Shown here one piece after another: positions 57,899 to 64,000 of a stretch of DNA of 64,000 bases. The stretch comes from Nocardioides ungokensis (GTDB lineage: Bacteria > Actinomycetota > Actinomycetes > Propionibacteriales > Nocardioidaceae): positions 2,551,001 through 2,615,000 of the forward strand of contig NZ_CP059164.1 of the NCBI RefSeq assembly GCF_013466985.1, given 5' to 3'. A program made the translations under genes and the position numbers. The first letter of the stretch is position 1; every line of letters starts with the position of its first letter. A model generated the notes under the pieces. That model was not told the origin of the DNA and ran no database searches. It saw nothing but the letters and a program-made list of their open reading frames with translations.

Positions 57899-59650
57899 TC
57901 AGCCCAGGGCACGGGCCGGCTGTGCGACCTCGAGCAGCTCGCGCGCGTGCGCCAGGGCGGTGTCGGAGTCGGTGAGGCCGGCCAGCATCCGGGAGAGCTC
58001 GCGCTCCCGCTCCTCGGCGTTGAGCACGGTCAGCCCCGAGCTGGTCACCGAGCCGTCCTGGGACTTGGCCACCACCACGTGCCGGTCGGCGTACGCCGCC
58101 ACCTGCGGCAGGTGCGTGACCACGAGCACCTGCGCGTCCTGGGCGAGCCGGGCCAGGCGGCGCCCCACCTCGACGGCAGCCGCGCCGCCGACCCCGGCGT
58201 CGACCTCGTCGAAGACGAACGTCGGCACCGGGCTGGTGCCCGCGAGTGCGACCTCCAGCGCCAGCATCACCCGCGACAGCTCACCGCCCGAGGCGCCCTT
58301 GTTGAGCGGCCTCGGCTCCGAGCCGGTGTTGGCGGCGAGCAGGAACTCGACCTCGTCCACCCCCGAGGAGCCGAAGCGGAGCCACCGCTCCCCCACTCGC
58401 AGCGGGCCGGTCTCGCCGTCCACGGGCGCCGGCTGCTCGGTCTGGCGGACCTCGATGCCCAGGCGGGCGTGCGGCATGGCCAGCAGGGTGAGCTCCTCGG
58501 TGACCTCCGCGCCGAGGCGGGCCGCGGCCTCACAGCGGGACTCCGACAGCGCCTCGGCGGCCTGGCCCAGGTCATGGCGCAGGGTGGCCTGGGCCTCGCG
58601 GAGCTCCTCGATCCGCCCGTCGGTGTTGTCGAGGTCGAGCAGGCGCACCGCCGAGGCCTGCGCCCAGGCGAGCACCTCGTCGATCGTGTCGCCGTACTTG
58701 CGGGTCAGGGCGGTCAGCGCGGCCCGCCGCTCGGAGACGACGGCGAGGCGTGCCGGGTCGGTCTCCACCCGTGACGCGTACGACGCGACGTCGGCGGCCA
58801 GGTCGGAGAGCAGGTAGGTGATCTCGGAGAGTCGGTCGGCCAGGTCGCCGGCCTCCGGGTCGTGCTCGCGCACGCCGTCCAGGAAGCTGCGCGCCGCGGC
58901 CGTGGTCGCCAGGGCGTCGGGCTGGTCCTGGTCGCTCGAGAGGGCCTCGCGGGCCTGCTCGGCGGCCGTGCGCAACGTGTCGGCGAACCCCAGCCGAGAC
59001 TCCTCCGCCGCCAGCGCGGCGTCCTCCCCCGGCTCGGGCGAGACCGCTTCGACCTCGCCGAGCCCGAAGCGCAGGAGGTCCGCCTCGCGGGCCCGGTCTC
59101 GCGCCGTCCGGACCACCTCGTCGAGCTCACGCTCGGTGGCGGCCAGCCGGTCGTGGAGGTCGCGGTAGGTCGCCAGGAGCGCGGCGGTCCGCTCCCCGCC
59201 GAACCTGTCGAGGGCCTCGCGCTGGGCGCGGGCCCGCAGCAGCCGGTGCTGGTCGGACTGACCGTGCACCGCCACCAGCGGCTCAGCCACCTCGGCGAGC
59301 ACGGAGACCGGGACCGAGGCCCCGCCCACGAACGCGCGGGAGCGTCCCTCGGCCGAGACGTTGCGGGCCAGCACGACCAGGTGGTCCTCCACCTCACCGC
59401 CGGCCTCCTCGACGGCCGAGGCGAACGCCGCGAGCTCCGCGACGCGGACCACGCCCTCGACCCTGGCCGTGCGCGCACCGGATCGGACGGCGCCGGTGTC
59501 CGCGCGACCGCCGAGCAGCAGCCCGAGCGCGGTCACGATCATCGTCTTGCCGGCACCGGTCTCACCGGTGATGACGGTCAGCCCGGGCCCCAGCTCGAGG
59601 GTCGAGGACTCGATCACCCCGAGGGAGCCGATCCTGATCTCCTCAAGCAT
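57899..59650 (-). CDS. recN: DNA repair protein RecN
   Basis: 583 residues, SMC-like ABC ATPase acting early in double-strand break repair. Walker A GETGAGKTMI at 29-38, long coiled coil (about 150-370), ABC signature LNKGASGGELSRVMLALEVAL, Walker B TFVFDEVDAGVGG and VLVVTHLPQVAAYADRH. Intact and of normal length. Start overlaps the nadK 3' end by 8 bp, so co-transcribed. Confidence 0.97.
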   Translation of the reverse strand: MLEEIRIGSLGVIESSTLELGPGLTVITGETGAGKTMIVTALGLLLGGRADTGAVRSGARTARVEGVVRVAELAAFASAVEEAGGEVEDHLVVLARNVSAEGRSRAFVGGASVPVSVLAEVAEPLVAVHGQSDQHRLLRARAQREALDRFGGERTAALLATYRDLHDRLAATERELDEVVRTARDRAREADLLRFGLGEVEAVSPEPGEDAALAAEESRLGFADTLRTAAEQAREALSSDQDQPDALATTAAARSFLDGVREHDPEAGDLADRLSEITYLLSDLAADVASYASRVETDPARLAVVSERRAALTALTRKYGDTIDEVLAWAQASAVRLLDLDNTDGRIEELREAQATLRHDLGQAAEALSESRCEAAARLGAEVTEELTLLAMPHARLGIEVRQTEQPAPVDGETGPLRVGERWLRFGSSGVDEVEFLLAANTGSEPRPLNKGASGGELSRVMLALEVALAGTSPVPTFVFDEVDAGVGGAAAVEVGRRLARLAQDAQVLVVTHLPQVAAYADRHVVVAKSQDGSVTSSGLTVLNAEERERELSRMLAGLTDSDTALAHARELLEVAQPARALG

Positions 59651-60620
59651 CGTGCCCCTCGGCCAGCCGGCGGCGACGCTCGATCGAGCCGCGCCAGCCC
59701 TCGACGGGGAGGCCGAACTTTGCCACGAGCCGGTCGGTGAAGGGGGCCTCGTGCAGCCGGACCAGCCGCACCGGGGTGCGGCCGCGGCGGACCTCGATGC
59801 GCGCGCCCGGTGGCAGGTCGACGGCTCGACGGCCGTCGCACCACAGCACGCCCGCGCCCTCCGTGGTGGCGAGCAGCTCCACGGCGAGGACGGAGGTGGG
59901 GGCGACGACCATGGGCCGGGCGAAGAGCGCGTGCGCGCTGATCGGCACCATCAGCAGGGCCTCGACCCCCGGCCAGACGACGGGCCCGCCCGCACTGAAG
60001 TTGTAGGCCGTGGAGCCGGTCGGCGTCGCGCACACGACACCGTCGCAGCCCCAGCGGGAGAGTGGTCGACCGTCGATCTCGACGACGACCTCGAGCATCC
60101 GCTCGCGGGCGGCCTTCTCCACGCTGGCCTCGTTGAGCGCGAAGGTGCTGAAGACGATCTCGCCGTCGCGGTGGACCGTCACGTCGAGCGTGAGCCGCTC
60201 CTCGGCGGTGTAGCGCCGCTGCACGATCGCCTCGATGGTGGACTCGACGTCGTCGTGCTCGGCCTCGGCGAGGAAGCCCACGTGGCCCAGGTTGACCCCG
60301 AGCACCGGGGTGCCACTGGAGTGCGTGACCTCCGCCGCCCGCAGGATGGTGCCGTCGCCGCCGATGACCAGTGCGAGCTCGCAGCCGACTCCGGCATCGG
60401 TCACGTCCTCGATGATCTCCAGCGCGGGGTCGAACTGCTCCGCGGTGACGTCGAGGTCCCGGGCCTCGTCGCCCAGCAGCCGGACCACCAGTCCGTGGCC
60501 GGTGAGCGCCTTGCAGAACGCACGAGCCACCTCCCGGGCCTCGTCCCGCCCGGTGTGGGCGAGGAGCAGGACACGGCGGCGCGGGGGGCTCGGCCCCCGT
60601 GGCGGGGCTGCTGGTCTCAC
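59643..60620 (-). CDS. nadK: NAD kinase
   Basis: 325 residues, NAD to NADP. GGDGT at 87-91 and downstream NEASVEKAARERM, VCATPTGSTAYNFSAGGP and the C-terminal SIERRRRLAEG are typical. Start is the GTG at 60620, directly after the tlyA stop. Operon tlyA-nadK-recN is the standard actinobacterial arrangement. Confidence 0.96.
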   Translation of the reverse strand: MRPAAPPRGPSPPRRRVLLLAHTGRDEAREVARAFCKALTGHGLVVRLLGDEARDLDVTAEQFDPALEIIEDVTDAGVGCELALVIGGDGTILRAAEVTHSSGTPVLGVNLGHVGFLAEAEHDDVESTIEAIVQRRYTAEERLTLDVTVHRDGEIVFSTFALNEASVEKAARERMLEVVVEIDGRPLSRWGCDGVVCATPTGSTAYNFSAGGPVVWPGVEALLMVPISAHALFARPMVVAPTSVLAVELLATTEGAGVLWCDGRRAVDLPPGARIEVRRGRTPVRLVRLHEAPFTDRLVAKFGLPVEGWRGSIERRRRLAEGHDA

Positions 60621-61460
60621 TCACGGGTCCACCCTCTCACCCGGCACCCCCAGCGAATCGGCACCCCGGACGACCGTGTGGATCTCCTCGGCGTCGATCC
60701 GGGCCGGTCCGCGCCTCAACCACAGGAAGAACTCGACGTTGCCCGACGGGCCCGGCAGCGGGCTCGTGGTCACCATCTGGGCGCCCCAGCCCCGGCGCGC
60801 CGCCGCGTCCGCGACCGACGTCACGGCCTCGGCGCGCAGGGCCGGGTCGCGAACGACGCCGCCCTTGCCCACCCGCTCCTTGCCGACCTCGAACTGGGGC
60901 TTGACCATGAGCGCCAGGTCGCCCTCGGCATCGGTGACGCCGAGCAGCGCGTCGAGAACGAGCTCGAGGGAGATGAACGAGAGGTCGCCCACGACCACGT
61001 CCACCGTGCCCCCGATGGCTTCCGGGGTGAGCTCACGGACATTCATCCGGTCGTGCACGTCGACCCGGTCGTCCTGCTGGAGCTTCCACGCGAGCTGGCC
61101 GTAGCCGACGTCCACGGCCACGACCTGCGCCGCACCGTGCCGCAGCAGCACGTCGGTGAACCCGCCCGTCGAGGCCCCCGCGTCGAGGCAGCGCCGGCCG
61201 GTCACGACCAGGCCGGCCGGCTCGAACGCCGCCAGCGCGCCGGCGAGCTTGTGTCCGCCTCGAGAGACGTAGTCGGGGCGGTCGGGGTCGTCGGCCACCA
61301 CGATCGCGACGTCGGTGGTGACCCCGGTGGCGGGCTTGGTGGCCACGCCACCGGAGACCTTGACCCGCCCGGCGGCGATCAGGTCGCTGGCGTGCTCACG
61401 CGACCGGGCCAGGCCACGGCGGACCAGCTCGGCGTCCAGGCGAAGACGGCGGGGTGGCAC
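60621..61460 (-). CDS. tlyA: TlyA-family 2'-O-methyltransferase (16S/23S rRNA)
   Basis: 279 residues. S4 domain (RLRLDAELVRRGLARSREHA) followed by an FtsJ-type methyltransferase (RCLDAGASTGGFTDVLLRHGA, KPQFEVGKERVGKGGVVRDP). TlyA methylates 16S C1409 and 23S C1920 in mycobacteria. First of the tlyA-nadK-recN operon; the small hypothetical gene is 3 bp upstream. Confidence 0.95.
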   Translation of the reverse strand: MPPRRLRLDAELVRRGLARSREHASDLIAAGRVKVSGGVATKPATGVTTDVAIVVADDPDRPDYVSRGGHKLAGALAAFEPAGLVVTGRRCLDAGASTGGFTDVLLRHGAAQVVAVDVGYGQLAWKLQQDDRVDVHDRMNVRELTPEAIGGTVDVVVGDLSFISLELVLDALLGVTDAEGDLALMVKPQFEVGKERVGKGGVVRDPALRAEAVTSVADAAARRGWGAQMVTTSPLPGPSGNVEFFLWLRRGPARIDAEEIHTVVRGADSLGVPGERVDP

Positions 61461-61463
61461 GGG

Positions 61464-61718
61464 TCAGGACTGCTCGGACCGGTCGGCAGGGGGCTGGGGC
61501 ACGGGGTGCTGCTGCGCGGGCTGGGCGTCCAGGGCGCGCCGCAGCTGCTCGTGCGCGGTCTCGAAGACCCCGACGTGCTCCTCGATGGGGCGCTCCTCGA
61601 GCTCCTCGACGGCGGCGATCACGGCGTCGACGCTCTCGACCCCGGTCCTGACCTGCTCGCGGGCGGACGTCTCCGCCTCGGGCTCTGCCGGGCCGGTCGT
61701 CTGCGGGGCCTCACTCAT
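61464..61718 (-). CDS. Small conserved acidic protein upstream of tlyA
   Basis: 84 residues, mostly helical and acidic in the middle (SVDAVIAAVEELEERPIEEHVGVFETAHEQLRRAL) with Pro/Gln-rich ends. This small protein is common before tlyA in actinobacteria. No function known. Stop 3 bp before tlyA. Confidence 0.75.
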   Translation of the reverse strand: MSEAPQTTGPAEPEAETSAREQVRTGVESVDAVIAAVEELEERPIEEHVGVFETAHEQLRRALDAQPAQQHPVPQPPADRSEQS

Positions 61719-61747
61719 GGCCCGAGACTAACCCGCGAGACCGCCGG

Positions 61748-62746
61748 TCACGGCCGCGGCACACTCACACCGGCCACGTCGACCGGCTCGCCGGCCTCGT
61801 CGAGGTGCGCCCACGCGGCGCACGCGACCACCCGCCACCAGTCGGCGGGGTCCCCGTCGCCGCTGACGACCAGCCGTCCGGACTCGACGCCAGCCGTCCA
61901 GCCACCCAGCGCCGGGTCCCCGTCCGCGTCGTCGGGCGCTCGGTGGCCCTGCCGGAGGCCCGCGAGGTCGGGGGCGATGTAGGTGGGGCGCTCGTCCTTC
62001 CCCGCGGCGACCAGCTCGGCGAGGCCGGTCACCCCGGTCATGACCAGCAGCGAGTCGAGCCCGGCGTGCTGGGCGCCGGCGATGTCGGTGTCGAGCCGGT
62101 CCCCCACCATCAGCGGACGCTCGCCGCCGACCCGACGCACCGTCTCGTCGAGCAGGGGCCGTTGCGGCTTGCCGGCGACGACCGGCTCCACCCCGCTGAA
62201 CCCGCTCACCATCTCCACCAGGATCCCGTGGCCGGGGGCGACGCCGTACGGCGTCGGGAGGGACCGGTCCGTGTTGCTCGCCACCCAGGGGAGGCCGTCG
62301 CGGATCCGCACGGCCGCCTCCATGATGTCGCGCCACGGCACGTCCGGCCCGTAGCCGCTCACGACCGCGTTCGCCTCGTCGTGCACGGACACCGGCTGGA
62401 GGCGCTCGGCGGTCAGCGCCTGCTCGAGCCCGGGGCCGCCCAGCAGCGCGATCGAGGCCCCGGCTCCGAAGCGGTCGGCCAGCAGGCGGGCCGCGGCCTG
62501 GGCCGAGGTCACCACGTCGGCCTCCTCGGCCTCGACCCCCAGCTCGCACAGGTGGTGGGCGACCTCCCCCGGCGGCCGAGCGGCGTTGTTGGTGATGAAC
62601 GCCAGGCGCATGCCGGCCTCCCTCACCGCCGCCAAGTGTTCGGGAGCGCCTGGGACCGCATCGCCGCCGACGTAGACCACGCCGTCGAGGTCGAGCATGG
62701 CCAGGTCGTAGGCGTCGCAGAGCGACGTGTCGGACGAGCCGAGCAT
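61748..62746 (-). CDS. HAD-superfamily IIA hydrolase
   Basis: 332 residues from MLGSSDTSLC, chosen because GGAGGTG lies 5 bases before it. LDLDGVVYVGGD (catalytic Asp19/Asp21), TNNAARP, KPQRPLLDE and VGDRLDTDIAGAQHAGL are motifs I-III of the NagD/HAD-IIA phosphatases. Substrate is likely a phosphorylated sugar or nucleotide. The C-terminal 60 residues (DDADGDPALGGWTAGVESGRLVVSGDG) are an extension beyond the usual core. Precedes the tlyA-linked small gene. Confidence 0.9.
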   Translation of the reverse strand: MLGSSDTSLCDAYDLAMLDLDGVVYVGGDAVPGAPEHLAAVREAGMRLAFITNNAARPPGEVAHHLCELGVEAEEADVVTSAQAAARLLADRFGAGASIALLGGPGLEQALTAERLQPVSVHDEANAVVSGYGPDVPWRDIMEAAVRIRDGLPWVASNTDRSLPTPYGVAPGHGILVEMVSGFSGVEPVVAGKPQRPLLDETVRRVGGERPLMVGDRLDTDIAGAQHAGLDSLLVMTGVTGLAELVAAGKDERPTYIAPDLAGLRQGHRAPDDADGDPALGGWTAGVESGRLVVSGDGDPADWWRVVACAAWAHLDEAGEPVDVAGVSVPRP

Positions 62747-62793
62747 GCACACCTCCATGGGTTCCGGACCTCCGCGCACCCTACGATGCTGCG

Positions 62794-63916
62794 ATGGACG
62801 ACAGCCGAGTGGTCACCCCGCCGTACCTGGCGGGTCCGCTGCGGCTGCTGCCCTTCCGGGGCCTCATGCTCGCCCCAGGCCGGATCGGGGACCCGGCCTC
62901 CGCCCGCGCGTTCGCGCGGCCCTACCGCGACGTCGCCCGCCGCCTCCACACCTGGGAGGAGCAGGGCCAGGTGCGTCACGACACCGAGCCGGCGGTCTAC
63001 CTGCACGAGTACACCTCCGGTGGCATCACGGTCCGAGGCCTCGTCGGGGCGCTCGACATCTCCCGCCGCGCCGACAGCCGCGCCGACCGGGTCGTCTACC
63101 CGCACGAGGGGATCCACCCGCTGCAGGTCGCCGAGCTGGCCGACCGGATGCTCGAGATGCAGATGAACCCGGCCCCGATCCTGCTGGTGCACCGAGGTCA
63201 CTCGGAGGTACGCCGCATCGTGCAGGACGTGCTCACGCTGCCGCCCGATGAGCACTTCACCGACCGTGGCGCCCAGACCCACCGGATCTGGGCGATCAGG
63301 GACCCGGAGCGGATCGCGGCGCTGGACCGGGCGTTGGCGACCTCGCGGGCGATGATCGCCGACGGTCATCACCGGTACGCCGCCTACGTCCGGCTCCAGC
63401 AGCAGGACACGAGCGGCGCCCACGACCTCGGCCTAGCCATGCTGGTCGACCAGGACGACAGCCCGCTCTTCCTCGGCGCCATCCACCGGGTCCTCGAGGG
63501 CACGACGCTCGCCGACCTCGAGCAGGCCGCTGCCTCCAACGGCGTCGGATTCGAGCGCCGCGCGGAGGCCGACGCCGTCGCCGCGCTGGCCCCCGAGGTG
63601 CTCGTGGCGACGGACGGGAAGGACTGGGCCACGCTGAACCTGACGGTGCCGCGCAACAGTGCGGCGGTGGAGGTCCTGCACCAGAGCGTCCTCCCCGGCC
63701 TCGGGCGCCAACCCGAACGGATCGGCTACCACCACTCGGTCGAGGAGGCACTGACCCGTCTCGCAGTCACGGGCGGGATCGCGGTGCTGCCCCGCGCCCG
63801 ACTTCGACCTGGTCCTGCGGATCGTCGCCGCTGACCGGCTGCTGCCGGAGAAGGCGACCTCCTTCCAGCCCAAGCCGCACGTGGGCGTGCTCATCCGCTC
63901 CCTGCGCGACGGATGA
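62794..63916 (+). CDS. DUF1015-family protein (frame disruption near 3' end)
   Basis: About 374 residues. LLPFRGLMLAPGRIGDP, AVYLHEYTSGGITVRGLVGALD, YPHEGIHPLQVAELADRM and IADGHHRYAAYVRLQ are the DUF1015 motifs; family often sits near lipid or serine metabolism, function uncertain. Near 63790 one extra base breaks the frame; restoring it gives the C-terminus APDFDLVLRIVAADRLLPEK and SFQPKPHVGVLIRSL, which the family has. Divergent from the HAD gene by 48 bp. Confidence 0.87.
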
Positions 63917-64000
63917 CCTTGCCGGCGGACACCTCGACCTCGACTCGCGAAGCCGCGGCTCCGCCGGCCCGGAAGAACCGACGCCGCAGCGATCCGGAGA
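63890..64000 (-). CDS. Possible 3' end of a convergent gene (partial)
   Basis: The last 36 codons of a minus-strand frame (ending VEVEVSAGKVIRRAGSG) show high G/C third positions and no stop to the edge, and would converge with the DUF1015 gene with 27 bp overlap. Too short to identify and may not be real. Confidence 0.3.

Overview
The window is 64 kb of chromosomal DNA from a very G+C-rich actinobacterium. The strong G/C third-position bias, GTG starts, Shine-Dalgarno motifs and the gene set fit best with Nocardioides or a close relative in the Nocardioidaceae. That placement is inferred from family recall and gene order, with no 16S gene or database search behind it. No rRNA, tRNA, CRISPR array, prophage or insertion sequence was seen.

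Layout. 0-3.3 kb: an envelope module with a GT2 synthase, a 50-residue LAxTG mini-protein and a class E sortase on the minus strand (the sortase runs off the left edge), facing a divergent secreted GH26 glycosidase. 3.3-14.1 kb: mixed single genes (YCII-like, GNAT, PAP2 phosphatase, large LuxR regulator, HMA protein, SatD plus membrane partner, secreted 5'-nucleotidase, small zinc-finger protein, patatin). 14.1-21.4 kb: a CDP-alcohol phosphatidyltransferase/sulfatase fusion diverging from a tightly coupled six-gene operon: MDR dehydrogenase, PTPS/QueD-like protein with altered active site, GT4, flippase-like membrane protein, RibD-like reductase, GTP cyclohydrolase II. I see no described pathway that uses this set, and it is my main candidate for an uncharacterised system. 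21.7-33.6 kb: a complete Tad pilus locus without a prepilin peptidase: TadE, TadG-like, CpaB, TadZ/CpaE, TadA/CpaF, a VWA-TadB fusion, TadC, a NarL-type two-component pair, then three tandem Flp pilins, each with its own hairpin terminator. 34-37.4 kb: small genes (ICMT-like methyltransferase, SCO4226-type protein, spermidine-synthase-like protein, secreted protein).

37.4-64 kb: conserved housekeeping backbone, mostly on the minus strand and in typical actinobacterial order: der, plsC, cmk, tyrA, rluB-type, scpB, scpA, a small conserved protein, parA, GNAT, DUF3516 helicase, xerD, ald, NUDIX, pepN (plus strand), pyrG, steB/mctB, steA, recN, nadK, tlyA, HAD-IIA, DUF1015. It links chromosome segregation (ParA/ScpAB/XerD), DNA repair (RecN), division (SteA/SteB) and nucleotide supply (PyrG, Cmk, NadK).

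Quality warning. About twenty genes, including normally essential ones (der, scpA, scpB), are broken by one or more single-base frame changes whose two halves read perfectly in adjacent frames. The most likely cause is residual sequencing or assembly indels, not mass pseudogenisation. I give the full span of each such gene and say where the frame changes.
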